A DNA stretch of 64,000 bases from CAVSLM01 sp963728895 (GCA_963728895.1 CAVSLM010000002.1:248001-312000); one strand, 5' to 3'. Numbered from the stretch's first letter, positions 36,001 through 44,946 are shown. Numbers and translations are program-made. Notes: generated by a model not told the origin, from the sequence alone.

Positions 36001-36803
36001 CCTGCCAGGGCACCGGCTGGGGCATCGCGCATGTCGATGCTTCGTCGAATCCTGCGCCGCTGTTTACAGCCGCATCGAACCAACCGATTACCGGTGCCGC
36101 GGTGGTTGTGAAACATCCGACGGTCCTCGACAATCCGTCGCCTTCCAATGCACCGAACGTCCTGGTGCTGTTCGGTACCGGTCAGTACATGGTGGATGGC
36201 GATCGCACGTCCAGCGACACCCAGTCTTTCTACGGGGTCTGGGACGAGGGTACCGGCTCGCTCGATCGCAACAACCTGGTCGAGCAGACCTTCGAACCCG
36301 GCTTCCCGTCGGACGTTCGTGTACCGACGGACAACCCGGTCGATTACGAAGGAACCGGCGGAACGGTGGAGTACGGCTGGTACATGGACCTTCCGGCGAC
36401 CGGTGAGCGCGTCGTCACCGACCCCGTGGTTCGCGGCACCATCGTCTACTTCAACACGACCATCCCTTCCACCGACCCGTGCGCCTACGGCGGAAGCGGT
36501 TGGTTGATGTCGGTGAATTTCGAAAATGGCGGTCGCCCCGACACCGCGATATTCGACTACAACAACGACGGCTACGTGAACTCCGGCGATCTGTTGGATG
36601 ATTCCAGCGGCACACTGACCAGCGTCGCACCGGGCGGACAACGCTTCGACCAGGGACTTCCGGCCTCTCCGACCTTCCTCGGCAACAAGCAGTACACTCC
36701 GGGCACCCGGACCGAAACCGGCGCCGAGATCAACATTCGCGAGGTCGAGCACCTCAGTGGCGCAAACATCGGCAGACTGTCCTGGGAAGAGCTGGGGCGC
36801 TAG
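33030..36803 (+). CDS. pilY1: Type IV pilus tip adhesin and biogenesis factor PilY1
   Basis: A 1257-residue exported protein. The signal peptide (ALVAAALLYAAGAAAA) is followed by a von Willebrand A-like domain with the MIDAS start PNILLAIDDSGSM and, near residue 410, the segment FTILFTDGYAVTAD. The C-terminal half is the beta-propeller typical of PilY1 (GVIYAGANDGMLHAF, VLIGGERAGGRGMFALDVTDP, WAVIFGNGYNDTG, VVDLDGNGTADRVYAGDLQG), and the Asp-rich loop DLDGNGTAD is a known calcium site type. PilY1 regulates pilus extension and surface sensing and caps the tip complex. In Pseudomonas a small pilY2 lies after it; none is seen here. Confidence 0.95.
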   Translation: MGNKIANNPHFHATALVAAALLYAAGAAAAPGNLANSPLFTGTSAKPNILLAIDDSGSMDFEVLFPSNDGALWWENTSTVRSFVGQPTAGKVNFEADDKYVYLFPNGTGNGNRIYADSTHDHFAIPPFAQYAFARSPDYNKAYYDPAVTYEPWLSYGTTNWGDIDPTSAPSDPNYGTYRFNLTVTTTDAAADTNNFRFRLLTGMRIPKNTRYKNWSTGNWTTAAADVTMTSDQNVAIPYYPAVYYVKTTTGTYQLTSTGASKSCGATPDPANYTAFHTSPGTFVSTDVDALGPDGACLKKHVIAAGSAEMQNFANWFSYYRKRHLALRAGMPPAFDGMSGIRTGVFTINNRNTVTMRDFDTQKDTFFSDLFDIHGNSGGTPNREALKHAGDQYKRTDANAPITESCQKNFTILFTDGYAVTADTGVGNQDGDKGSPYADTYDHTLADIAMKYYTENLRADISPTGDVPVPSGCSVSPLDPSLDCNTNLHMNTYGVGLGQSGTIFGQTISGITYDSVAKIYSNPLAWPDANADRDPTQIDDLYHAAVNGRGTMSNADTPEQLRDRMTQALKSILAQVGSAASVTFNTGELDTNSAVYLALFDSSHWSGDLLAYALNSTTGAVSSTASWSAATLLDARNISSNPRTILTHDGTEGVAFQWANLTDAQKNDLRTNSTGGTDSDTIAQARLNYVRGSRADEGAGNNFRVRSSRLGDMVHSSPVFVGKPELGWPDHAPFPSANGERYTDFRDAQASRTGVIYAGANDGMLHAFLAEDSSLGAGDGGTELLAYIPSSLFSTAANEGLHALTETDYSHRFYVDLLPTVSDVYVNGEWKTVLIGGERAGGRGMFALDVTDPSQFDESNADSLVLWEFSSADDADLGYTFSIPTVALTNAIDGSGNHRWAVIFGNGYNDTGSGEATLYVLFLDADLSDGWTLNTDYLKFSTGAGSPSDLNGLSTPAVVDLDGNGTADRVYAGDLQGHMWAFDLCNESSGACQGTGWGIAHVDASSNPAPLFTAASNQPITGAAVVVKHPTVLDNPSPSNAPNVLVLFGTGQYMVDGDRTSSDTQSFYGVWDEGTGSLDRNNLVEQTFEPGFPSDVRVPTDNPVDYEGTGGTVEYGWYMDLPATGERVVTDPVVRGTIVYFNTTIPSTDPCAYGGSGWLMSVNFENGGRPDTAIFDYNNDGYVNSGDLLDDSSGTLTSVAPGGQRFDQGLPASPTFLGNKQYTPGTRTETGAEINIREVEHLSGANIGRLSWEELGR

Positions 36804-36856
36804 TCGCCCCGGCACTTCGGAGCGTGCATCCGTATTCGAGTATCGAGGCAGCCAGA

Positions 36857-37279
36857 ATGCGACATAATAAGACTCGTGGCTTTTCGCTGATGGAGCTGAT
36901 GGTAACCGTTGCCATCGTGGCCATCCTTGCGGCCATAGCCTATCCGGCCTATCAGGATCAGGTGCGCAAGACGCGGCGCGCGGATGGTCAGGCGAAACTG
37001 GTCGAGATCATGAACCAGGAGGAGCGCTGGTTCACGCAGAGCAACACGTACACCGCCGACTTGACCGACCTCGGATACGCGGCCAGTGCGCCATCGGAGA
37101 AGGGCTTCTATCTGGTGACCGCCGCGGCCTGTGGAGGAGGCATCGGCGAGTGCGTCACCCTGACTGCGGCGCCGCAAGCCCCGCAGGACAAGGACACGTT
37201 CTGCGCAAGCCTCACGCTCAGCTCCACCGGTGTTCAAGGAGAAAGCGGAACGGCCAGCAGTGCCAACCAATGCTGGTAA
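36857..37279 (+). CDS. pilE: Type IV pilin-like protein PilE
   Basis: A 140-residue prepilin with RGFSLMELMVTVAIVAILAAIAYPAYQDQVRKTRRADGQ, a textbook N-terminus with cleavage after Gly and Glu at +5. The C-terminal disulfide region has FCASLTL and NQCW. The ATG at 36857 is chosen because the leader MRHNKTRG is of normal length. It is the last gene of the operon and is followed by a GC hairpin at 37316-37331. In Pseudomonas this gene encodes a minor pilin essential for assembly, not the main subunit. Confidence 0.93.
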   Translation: MRHNKTRGFSLMELMVTVAIVAILAAIAYPAYQDQVRKTRRADGQAKLVEIMNQEERWFTQSNTYTADLTDLGYAASAPSEKGFYLVTAAACGGGIGECVTLTAAPQAPQDKDTFCASLTLSSTGVQGESGTASSANQCW

Positions 37280-37315
37280 ACCCTTCCTGATACGTCCGGC
37301 ATCATGAAACGGGAT

Positions 37316-37331
37316 CGCCCCGAACGGGGCG
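37316..37331. terminator. GC hairpin between convergent pilE and ispH
   Basis: CGCCCCGAACGGGGCG forms a perfect 7-bp stem with a 2-base loop. There is no T-run on the plus side, and only GTTTC on the minus side, so it is a weak bidirectional terminator at best. Confidence 0.5.
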
Positions 37332-37423
37332 GTCCTGCACCCTGACGATCACCTGCGGCCTTTGTCGTCCCGCACGCGGTCCGAGCATTCGGCCCCGGGC
37401 GGGTTCATCCGCGGGCGCCGAGC

Positions 37424-38371
37424 TCAGGCAGGCTGCAGCACCTTCGGAACGGGAAACACCACGCTCTCGACGCGACCGGGTATTTCCTCCACTTCCTCTG
37501 CGCCCCAGTCCATCAGCTGCCGCACCACACGCTGCACCAGCAGTTCTGGCGCCGAGGCACCCGCGGTGACACCAACGCACGACACACCTTCCAGCCACTC
37601 GCGGCGCAGCTCGTCGGGGCCGTCGATGAGCCGCGCTGCCACACCGCGCTGCGCGGCGATTTCCCGCAGGCGATTGGAGTTCGAGCTGTTGCGCGAACCC
37701 ACGACCAGCAGCAGGTCGCAGCGTTCCGTGAGATCCTTCACAGCGTCCTGACGGTTTTGGGTCGCATAGCAGATGTCGTCCCGTCGCGGGCCGACGATCT
37801 GCGGAAAGCGCTCCTGCAGTGCGTCGATGATGCGCGCCGCATCGTCCATGGACAGCGTGGTCTGGGTTACAAACGCGAGGTGGTCCGGGCGCTGAACCTG
37901 CAGGTCCATCACATCCTGCTCGGATTCGACCAGGTAGATTCCGCTGCAACCCTGTGGCGTGTTGTACTGGTACTGGCCCATGGTGCCGGCAACTTCCGGA
38001 TGCCCTGCGTGCCCGATCAACACCACTTCGCGCGACGCCCGCGCATGGCGAGCGACCTCCAGATGTACTTTGGTCACCAGCGGACAGGTTGCGTCGAAAA
38101 CCCGCAGGCCGCGGCGCTCGGCCTCCTGCCGCACGTCCTGAGAAACACCGTGGGCACTGAAAATCACCGGCACCCCGTCCGGCACCTCGGAAAGCTCTTC
38201 GACGAAAACCGCACCACGCGCGCGCAGACCGTCCACCACAAAGCGGTTGTGAACCACTTCGTGACGCACGTAGACCGGGGCACCGAAGAGATCCAACGCG
38301 CGTCCGACAATTTCTATGGCGCGGTCCACCCCGGCGCAGAATCCCCGTGGGTTCGCAAGCAGCATCTTCAC
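37424..38371 (-). CDS. ispH: 4-hydroxy-3-methylbut-2-enyl diphosphate reductase
   Basis: Last enzyme of the MEP isoprenoid pathway. It reduces HMBPP to IPP and DMAPP with a [4Fe-4S] cluster. The 315 residues carry the three cluster cysteines (NPRGFCAGVDRAI, DATCPLVTKVH, GVTAGASAPE preceded by SCVGV), HEVVHNRFVV and GHAGHPEVAGTMGQY. The GTG at 38371 has GGGGAG about 8 bases upstream and gives a normal length; an internal ATG two codons later is possible. It ends the murJ-ribF-ileS-lspA-fkpB-ispH operon. Confidence 0.96.
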   Translation of the reverse strand: MKMLLANPRGFCAGVDRAIEIVGRALDLFGAPVYVRHEVVHNRFVVDGLRARGAVFVEELSEVPDGVPVIFSAHGVSQDVRQEAERRGLRVFDATCPLVTKVHLEVARHARASREVVLIGHAGHPEVAGTMGQYQYNTPQGCSGIYLVESEQDVMDLQVQRPDHLAFVTQTTLSMDDAARIIDALQERFPQIVGPRRDDICYATQNRQDAVKDLTERCDLLLVVGSRNSSNSNRLREIAAQRGVAARLIDGPDELRREWLEGVSCVGVTAGASAPELLVQRVVRQLMDWGAEEVEEIPGRVESVVFPVPKVLQPA

Positions 38372-38430
38372 GGACCGTCTCCCCAATGATCTGAAACCGA
38401 CCCCGCCCAGGCCACTGCCAGGGCTCGTCA

Positions 38431-38898
38431 CTAGCCGAGGCCGGGCGGACAGGTGCTGTTGTCCACCTCCACCACTTCGACTTCGAACACGATGTCCCTT
38501 CCTGCGAGAGGATGATTGAAGTCCACCCGCACCTCCTCGTCCATGACCTGCACAATGGTTCCCGGGATTTCCTCACCTTCCGGGCCTTCAAACGCGATCA
38601 CCGTCCCCGGCTCCAGGACCAGCTCCGACGAAAACGTCGCACGTGGCAAAGTCTGCAGATACGCTGGATCCCAGGCTCCATAAGCGAAACGAGGCTCCAC
38701 GTGCAGGCGCTCTCGATCCCCCGGACGCAGTCCGTACAGGGCGAGCTCCAGGCCCTTCACCAGCGTACCGTCGCCCATCTGCATCTGGTGCGGCTCGTCT
38801 CCGAAGGTGCTCTCGACGACGGTCCCGTCCTCGAGCTCCAGGGAGAAGTGCATCACCACCGTGCTGCGGATACCGATGCGCGGCCGGACGGCGTTCAT
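38431..38898 (-). CDS. fkpB: FKBP-type peptidyl-prolyl isomerase FkpB (SlpA)
   Basis: A 155-residue prolyl isomerase and chaperone of the SlyD/SlpA class. The first segment VVMHFSLELEDGTVVESTFGDEPHQMQMGDGTLVKGLELALYGLRPGDRERL holds the FKBP half; the inserted flap domain follows (FAYGAWDPAYLQTLPRATF), and DFNHPLAGRDIVFEVEVVEV closes the fold. The His/Cys-rich tail of SlyD is absent, which favours SlpA/FkpB. Its start overlaps the lspA stop. Gene order lspA-fkpB-ispH is the same in E. coli and Pseudomonas. Confidence 0.93.
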   Translation of the reverse strand: MNAVRPRIGIRSTVVMHFSLELEDGTVVESTFGDEPHQMQMGDGTLVKGLELALYGLRPGDRERLHVEPRFAYGAWDPAYLQTLPRATFSSELVLEPGTVIAFEGPEGEEIPGTIVQVMDEEVRVDFNHPLAGRDIVFEVEVVEVDNSTCPPGLG

Positions 38899-39449
38899 GG
38901 GGGTGAGGTCGGCCCCGGACCGGGGAACTTGTGCTTGCGCGCGAACAGGCCGTCGATCAGCAGTATGGCGACGCCGACGGTGATGGACGAGTCGGCCAGG
39001 TTGAAGGCCGGCCAGTACCAGTCCCGGTAATAGACCTGGATGAAATCGGTGACGTGTCCGAGCAGCAGGCGATCCACCACGTTGCCGATCGCGCCGCCGA
39101 GGATCAGCGCCAGGCCGGCACCCACCCAAGCCTGGCGCGGCGGCAGCACGCGCAGCCAGGCGACGATGGCCGCGCTGATGCCCAGGGCCAGTATTGTGAA
39201 CAGCCAGCGCTGCCAGCCGCCCGCCTGGCTCAGGAAGCTGAACGCGGCGCCGGTGTTGTACATCAGCGTCAGGTTGAGCGAGGGCAGCACGGGCACCGGC
39301 TCGTAGGGCGCCAGGAAGCTCTGCGCCAGCACTTTGCTCAATTGGTCCAGAATGATGACCACACCCGACAACCACAGCCAGGTCAGTCCGCCGCGCCCCG
39401 CGCGCAGCCGGTCAGACGCGAGTGCAGCAGCCACAGGAAGACCTCTCAT
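38895..39449 (-). CDS. lspA: Lipoprotein signal peptidase (signal peptidase II)
   Basis: Inner-membrane aspartic protease that removes signal peptides from prolipoproteins. It has 184 residues and four hydrophobic segments. The motifs LDQLSK, NTGAAFSFL, GGAIGNVVDRLLLGHVTDFI and FNLADSSITVG are present, with the two catalytic Asp residues in NVVDR and NLADS. The N-terminal extension before LTWLWLSGVVIILDQ is about 20 residues longer than usual, so an internal start is possible. It lies 15 bases after ileS and overlaps fkpB. Confidence 0.95.
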   Translation of the reverse strand: MRGLPVAAALASDRLRAGRGGLTWLWLSGVVIILDQLSKVLAQSFLAPYEPVPVLPSLNLTLMYNTGAAFSFLSQAGGWQRWLFTILALGISAAIVAWLRVLPPRQAWVGAGLALILGGAIGNVVDRLLLGHVTDFIQVYYRDWYWPAFNLADSSITVGVAILLIDGLFARKHKFPGPGPTSPP

Positions 39450-39464
39450 GTTTGCGCCGCCCGC

Positions 39465-42314
39465 TCAAGTGAAACGCCGCTGTTCGCCAGACCCGGCAAC
39501 GTTCTCCACGCACCTGCCGCACAGCTCCGGACGCCCGGGGTCGCTGCCCACATCCTCGCGCCGATGCCAGCAGCGTACGCACTTGGGGTGGGAAGAGGGC
39601 CGCACCAGCAGCCACAGCTCGCCACCGGGGTAACCTTCGGCCCGCACTGCATCGGCCGGTCGTTCCGCCAGCGGATGGACACAAGCGCGGGAAGTAATCA
39701 GCACGAAACGCAGCTCGTCCTGCAACTGTCCCAGCAGCAGCTCCAGTTCGGGATCGCAGTACAGGTCGACCTCGGCGTCGAGCGACGAGCCGATCGCGCC
39801 AGCGACGCGTAGCCGTTCGAGCTCCTTGGCGACCACAACCCGGACGTCGAGCACGCGCTCCCAGAACTCCATCCCCATGCGCGCCGCGGCATCGCCCTCC
39901 GGGACCAGCATCTCCGGCAGCTCGTACCAGGTCTCCAGAAACACCGAGGGTCCCCGGACTCCGGGCAGGTGGCGCCAGATCTCCTCGGCGGTGAAGCTCA
40001 GGATCGGCGCCAACCAGCGGCTCAGCGCTTCGGCGATGAGATACATGGCGCTCTGCGCCGAGCGGCGCGCGAGGCTGTCGCGCTGAGTGGTGTACAGCCG
40101 GTCCTTGATGACATCGAGATAACAAGCACCCAGGTCCACGGTGCAGAAGTTGTGTACGCGCTGATAGATGAAATGAAACTCGTAGTCTTCGTAGGCGCGG
40201 ATCACCTGCCCCTGAAGCGCACGTGCAAGCTCGACTGCCCAGCGGTCCAGCGCCAGCATGTGGTCGGGATCCACCAGATCCTCCACGGGATCGAAGCCGT
40301 GCAGGTTGGCGAGCAGGAAACGTGCGGTGTTGCGCAGGCGCCGGTAGGCGTCCGCCATGCGCTTGAGGATCTCCTCCGAAACGCTCATCTCGCCGCGATA
40401 GTCGGTCGCAGCCACCCAGAGCCGCAGCACATCGGCGCCTAGCGTCGTCACCACCTCCTGGGGTGCAACCACGTTGCCGCGCGACTTGGACATCTTCATG
40501 CCCTGCGCATCGACCGTGAATCCGTGAGTCAGCACGGCGCGATACGGGGCACAGCCACGCATGGCGACCGAGGACAGCAGGGAGGACTGGAACCAGCCGC
40601 GGTGCTGGTCCGAACCTTCCAGGTAGAGGTCGGCAGGAATGCCCAGTCCTCCCCGGTGCTCCAGCACCGTCGCGTGGGTAACGCCGGAGTCGAACCACAC
40701 GTCAAGGATGTCGGTGACCTTTTCGTAGGCGCCGGCCTCCTCGCCGAGCAGCTCGGCAGCCTCGAGGTCGAACCAGGCATCCACGCCCGCGGCTTCGACG
40801 CGCTGCGCCACCGCCTCGATCAGCTCCGCGCTGCGCACATGCGGCTCGCCCGTCTGGCGGTGCAAGAACAGCGGAATGGGCACGCCCCAGTTGCGTTGGC
40901 GCGAGATGCACCAGTCGGGACGGTTGCGCACCATACCGTCGATGCGCGCCTCGCCCCACGCCGGCAACCAGCGTACCTGCCGGATCGCCTCCAGTGCCGC
41001 GCTACGCAATCCTTGCTGCTCCATGCTGATGAACCACTGCGGAGTCGCCCGGAATATGATCGGCGTCTTGTGGCGCCAGCAGTGTGGATAGCTGTGACGC
41101 AGGGATTGATTGTGCAGCAGCGCGCCGCGCCCCTTCAGCACCTCGATCACGTGGTCGTTTGCCGCCAGCACGTGCTCGCCCGCGAAGATCGGCGTGCCGG
41201 CCACGAACCGGCCGTCGGCACCGACCGGGTTGTCCACCGGCAATCCGTAGCGCGCACCGACCACGTAGTCCTCCTGGCCGTGACCGGGTGCGGTGTGCAC
41301 GGCACCGGTACCGGCTTCCAGGGTCACGTGCTCTCCGAGGATGATGGGGACTTCACGGTCGTAGAACGGATGCTGCAGCTTCAGGCCTTCCAGATCCGAG
41401 CCGCGGCAATAGGCAATCACACGATAGTGCTCGATGCCGTAGCGCAGCATAGTGTCCTTCAGCAGGGCGTCCGCCACGACCAGGCGTTCGGGCCGGCCCT
41501 CGTTGTCGCACTGCACCACGACGTAGTCCAGGTCCGGATTCAGCGCCACCGCCTGGTTGGCAGGCAGCGTCCAGGGCGTAGTGGTCCAGATCGGCACCGA
41601 AAGCGGGCCCTCGCCGGCATGGCCTTCGGGATGCTCGCAGCGCGCCAGCAGCGCCTCTTCGTCCAGCACGGCAAAACGCACGTCGATGGCCGGCGAGCTC
41701 TTGTCCTCGTACTCGACCTCGGCCTCGGCGAGCGCCGAGCCGCAGTCGGTACACCAGTGCACGGGCTTATAACCCTTGTGCACATGGTGGTTTCGATAGA
41801 TTCGACCCAGCGCACGCATGATGTCCGCTTCGCAGCGGTAGTCCATGGTGAGATAGGGATGGTCCCAATCGCCGATCACCCCGAGGCGTTCGAAATCGAC
41901 CCGCTGACGCTGCACCTGCTCGGCGGCGTAATCACGACAGGCTTGCCGGAAATCGCGGGCATCGACGCGCACGCCGACCTTGCCAACCTTCTTCTCCACC
42001 ACCAGTTCGATCGGCAGGCCGTGGCAGTCCCAGCCGGGCACGTAAGGCGCATCGAATCCGGACAGGGTCCGGCTCTTGACGATGATGTCCTTGAGCACCT
42101 TGTTCACTGCATGGCCGATGTGGATTTCACCGTTGGCATAGGGCGGACCGTCGTGCAGCACGAACCGTTCGTGTCCAGCGCCCATCTCGCGCAGGCGCCG
42201 GTAGAGGTCCAGCTCCTTCCAGCGCCGCAGCATCTCCGGCTCCCGGCGCGCGAGGTCGGCACGCATCGGGAAGTCCGTCTTGGGCAGGTTCAGGGTGTGC
42301 TTGTAGTCGGTCAC
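39465..42314 (-). CDS. ileS: Isoleucyl-tRNA synthetase
   Basis: Charges tRNA-Ile in the cytoplasm. At 949 residues it is of bacterial length. The class I HIGH motif is in PPYANGEIHIGHAVNKVLKD, the KMSKS loop is GMKMSKSRGNVV, and the CP1 editing domain contains the conserved PIWTTTPWTLPANQAV region. The C-terminus carries a four-cysteine zinc knuckle (CVRCWHRREDVGS ... CGRCVENV) as in the E. coli enzyme. It sits between ribF and lspA, as in gammaproteobacteria generally. Confidence 0.97.
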   Translation of the reverse strand: MTDYKHTLNLPKTDFPMRADLARREPEMLRRWKELDLYRRLREMGAGHERFVLHDGPPYANGEIHIGHAVNKVLKDIIVKSRTLSGFDAPYVPGWDCHGLPIELVVEKKVGKVGVRVDARDFRQACRDYAAEQVQRQRVDFERLGVIGDWDHPYLTMDYRCEADIMRALGRIYRNHHVHKGYKPVHWCTDCGSALAEAEVEYEDKSSPAIDVRFAVLDEEALLARCEHPEGHAGEGPLSVPIWTTTPWTLPANQAVALNPDLDYVVVQCDNEGRPERLVVADALLKDTMLRYGIEHYRVIAYCRGSDLEGLKLQHPFYDREVPIILGEHVTLEAGTGAVHTAPGHGQEDYVVGARYGLPVDNPVGADGRFVAGTPIFAGEHVLAANDHVIEVLKGRGALLHNQSLRHSYPHCWRHKTPIIFRATPQWFISMEQQGLRSAALEAIRQVRWLPAWGEARIDGMVRNRPDWCISRQRNWGVPIPLFLHRQTGEPHVRSAELIEAVAQRVEAAGVDAWFDLEAAELLGEEAGAYEKVTDILDVWFDSGVTHATVLEHRGGLGIPADLYLEGSDQHRGWFQSSLLSSVAMRGCAPYRAVLTHGFTVDAQGMKMSKSRGNVVAPQEVVTTLGADVLRLWVAATDYRGEMSVSEEILKRMADAYRRLRNTARFLLANLHGFDPVEDLVDPDHMLALDRWAVELARALQGQVIRAYEDYEFHFIYQRVHNFCTVDLGACYLDVIKDRLYTTQRDSLARRSAQSAMYLIAEALSRWLAPILSFTAEEIWRHLPGVRGPSVFLETWYELPEMLVPEGDAAARMGMEFWERVLDVRVVVAKELERLRVAGAIGSSLDAEVDLYCDPELELLLGQLQDELRFVLITSRACVHPLAERPADAVRAEGYPGGELWLLVRPSSHPKCVRCWHRREDVGSDPGRPELCGRCVENVAGSGEQRRFT

Positions 42315-42356
42315 TTCGTCTCGATATCCCAGCGTAAAAGGTTGCGCGGCGGGCGC

Positions 42357-43286
42357 CTATCGTCCGGCGAACCACCCGCGCGCCTGCTCTGCATCGCGGT
42401 GGATCTGCTGCCGCAGCGCGTCGAACGATTCGAACTTGCGCTCGGCGCGCAGCTTGTGCAGGAAATCCACGTGCACGTGCCTGCCGTAGATGTCCTCGGC
42501 AAAATCGAACAGATGTACCTCGAGCAGGCTGCGCGTGCCGCCTACGGTCGGACGGTTGCCCACGTTGGCAACGCCCGGCACCGGCTCGCCCGCCACCCCG
42601 AACATCTCCACAGCGTAGACACCCTGTACCGGCGAAGCCTTGCGGTGCAGATGGATATTCGCGGTCGGGAAACCGATCGAGCGCCCGCGCCGGTCCCCGT
42701 GCGCCACGCGACCGCACATGCGGTACGGCCGTCCCAGCAGTTTTTCCGCGCCGGCGAGATCGCCCGCGGCCAGCGCCTCGCGAATGCGCGTGCTGCTCAC
42801 CCGCTCGCGGTCGATTCCAAAGGTGTGCATGTTGACCACCGTAAAACCGAGCTCGGCACCGGCCGCCTGCAGCAAGGCAAAATCCCCGCGCCGGTCTTTC
42901 CCGAACCGGAAGTCGTCCCCCGTCACCAGGTAGCGCACGCCGATGCCCTCGACCAGCAGCATGCGAACGAACGCTTCGGCCGGCATGGCGGCCAGATGGC
43001 GGTCAAAGCGCAGACACAGCACCCGGTCCACCGAGTAGCGCCGCAACGCCAGGAATTTTTCACGGAAGCGCGTCAGCCGCGGGGGCATTGCGCCGCGCCC
43101 GAAGAATTCCTGCGGCTGCGGCTCGAAGGTGACCACCATGGTGGGCAGCTGCAGCTCGGCAGCCTTTTCCGCCAGCTGGCCCAGGACCGCCTGATGGCCG
43201 AGGTGCACACCGTCGAAGTTGCCGATGGTGGCCACGCAGCCGCGGTGCCGGGGACGCAGATTGTGGTGACCGCGTACGAGTTCCAT
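42357..43286 (-). CDS. ribF: Bifunctional riboflavin kinase / FAD synthetase
   Basis: Makes FMN from riboflavin, then FAD. It has 309 residues. The N-terminal adenylyltransferase half has ATIGNFDGVHLGHQAVL (class of HxGH nucleotidyl transferases) and the SSTRIREALAAGDLAGAEKLLGRPY motif. The C-terminal kinase half has GRSIGFPTANIHLHRKASPVQGVYAV and PGVANVGNRPTVGG, then LLEVHLFDFAEDIYGRHV. It is the second gene of the murJ-ispH operon. Confidence 0.96.
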   Translation of the reverse strand: MELVRGHHNLRPRHRGCVATIGNFDGVHLGHQAVLGQLAEKAAELQLPTMVVTFEPQPQEFFGRGAMPPRLTRFREKFLALRRYSVDRVLCLRFDRHLAAMPAEAFVRMLLVEGIGVRYLVTGDDFRFGKDRRGDFALLQAAGAELGFTVVNMHTFGIDRERVSSTRIREALAAGDLAGAEKLLGRPYRMCGRVAHGDRRGRSIGFPTANIHLHRKASPVQGVYAVEMFGVAGEPVPGVANVGNRPTVGGTRSLLEVHLFDFAEDIYGRHVHVDFLHKLRAERKFESFDALRQQIHRDAEQARGWFAGR

Positions 43287-43374
43287 GGGGCGACCGGAAC
43301 GAGGGGGGCCCGGAGGTTTACCGACAGCGGGGCCGAGCAGGCAATTATACGGGAACCGGGGAGGTTTTCACCGC

Positions 43375-44946
43375 TCAGGGCTCGCCCAGTGCCACGCTGC
43401 GGAACTGGGCCAGGCGCAATCCGAGCAGCCGCAGGGCGCCGAAATAGAGCGCGGCGGCAGCCGCCACCAGAATCGCCAGCTGCTCGACGCGCTGCACGGC
43501 GCTCCAGCCCAGCCAGCGCTGCAGGTCGCCGGCACCCCAGGCCAGCAATGCCCCCATGAGCGCGTTGGCCAGTCCCACCCGCAAGGCGAGAGTGCCCCAG
43601 CCCGGTTGCGGCTGGTATGCCCCGGTGCGGCGCAGCGCGCGGTAGAGCATGCCCGCGTTGAGGTAGGCCGAAGTCGAGGTGGCGAGCGCCAGGCCGGCGT
43701 GCGGGCCCGGGATCCCCCACCACACCATGGGCACCACGAAAAGCACGTTGAGACCCATGTTGGAGACCATCGAGATCACACCGATGCGCACCGGCGTGCG
43801 GGTGTCCTGCCGAGCGTAGAATCCCGGCGCAAGCACCTTGATGAGAATGAAGGCGAGCAGGCCCACGGCAAACGCCATCAGGCTCATGCAGGCCATGCGT
43901 GCATCGGATGCACTGAATTCCTGGTAGCGGAACAAGGTGACCAGCAGCGGGCCGGCGAGAAGAAACAGTCCCAGGCTCGCCGGCACCCCGATCAGCAGCA
44001 CCCAGCGCAGCGCCCAGTCCAGCGTGCGGGAGAACGCCCGCGGCGAGGCCTCGGCGTGGCGGCGCGAGAGGCTTGGCAGGATCACTGTGGCGAGTGCGAT
44101 GCCGAATATACCGAGCGGAAACTCCATCAGGCGGTCGGAGTAGTAGAGCCAGCTGACGCTGCCGGTCACCAGAAATGAAGCGATCAGGGTATCGAACAGC
44201 AGATTGATCTGTGCCACCGACGAGCCGAAGATCGCCGGCAGCATCAACCGCAGGATCGTCCGCACGCCCTCGTCGTGCCAGCCCCAGCGCGGCAACGGCA
44301 TCAGGTGCAGGCGCTTCAGGAACGGCACCTGGAAGGCGAGCTGGGTGACACCGGCCACGAACACGCCCCAGGCAAGCCCGGTGAGCGACCGTGCACCTTG
44401 CGCGGCAACCCAGTACGCCGAGCCGATCATGCACAGATTGAGCAGTACCGGCGTGAGCGCCGGCACACCGAACCTGCCATAGCTGTTGAGGATTCCTCCC
44501 GCGAAAGCCGTAAGCGAAATGAACAGCAGGTAGGGAAAACTGATCCGTAGCATGTCCGCGGTAAGCGCGAACTTCCCCGGATCGTTCATGAAGCCCGGTG
44601 CGAACACCATGACCAGCAACGGCGCCGCGGCCACTCCGACCGCCGTCACCAGGACCAGCACACCGCCCAGCGTCCCCGCGACATGGTCGATCAGCAGCCG
44701 CAGGGCCGCCTGGTCGTTGCGCGCCTTGTATTCGGAGAGCACCGGTACGAAGGCCTGGGAAAACGAGCCTTCGGCAAACAGCCGGCGCAGCAGGTTGGGA
44801 ATCCGGAAGGCGACGAAGAACGCATCCATGCCCGGCCCCGCGCCGAAAAACCGCGCAAACACCATGTCGCGCAGGAATCCCAGCACCCGCGACACCATGG
44901 TCAGCGCACTTACCGTCGCGGTGGAGCGCAGCAGGCGTTCGCTCAT
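43375..44946 (-). CDS. murJ: Lipid II flippase MurJ
   Basis: Membrane protein of the MOP superfamily that moves lipid II across the inner membrane for peptidoglycan synthesis. The 523 residues form about 14 hydrophobic helices. The N-terminal family signature SALTMVSRVLGFLRDMVFARFFGAGPGMDAFFVAFRIPNLLRRLFAEGSFSQAFVPVL is unmistakable. The segment LLFDTLIASFLVTGSVSWLYYSDRLMEFPLGIFGIALATVILPSLSR also fits. It is the first gene of the operon and faces rpsT divergently, as murJ does in Pseudomonas. Confidence 0.96.
   Translation of the reverse strand: MSERLLRSTATVSALTMVSRVLGFLRDMVFARFFGAGPGMDAFFVAFRIPNLLRRLFAEGSFSQAFVPVLSEYKARNDQAALRLLIDHVAGTLGGVLVLVTAVGVAAAPLLVMVFAPGFMNDPGKFALTADMLRISFPYLLFISLTAFAGGILNSYGRFGVPALTPVLLNLCMIGSAYWVAAQGARSLTGLAWGVFVAGVTQLAFQVPFLKRLHLMPLPRWGWHDEGVRTILRLMLPAIFGSSVAQINLLFDTLIASFLVTGSVSWLYYSDRLMEFPLGIFGIALATVILPSLSRRHAEASPRAFSRTLDWALRWVLLIGVPASLGLFLLAGPLLVTLFRYQEFSASDARMACMSLMAFAVGLLAFILIKVLAPGFYARQDTRTPVRIGVISMVSNMGLNVLFVVPMVWWGIPGPHAGLALATSTSAYLNAGMLYRALRRTGAYQPQPGWGTLALRVGLANALMGALLAWGAGDLQRWLGWSAVQRVEQLAILVAAAAALYFGALRLLGLRLAQFRSVALGEP

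Noticed and set aside
33243..36815. Open frame of 1190 codons on the minus strand across pilY1
   Set aside because: It is antisense to pilY1, has no domain or signal, and is explained by the GC-rich third positions of the real gene.
40524..43559. Open frame of about 1010 codons on the plus strand across ileS and ribF
   Set aside because: Antisense to two firmly identified genes; the product is Arg/His/Gln-rich without any motif.
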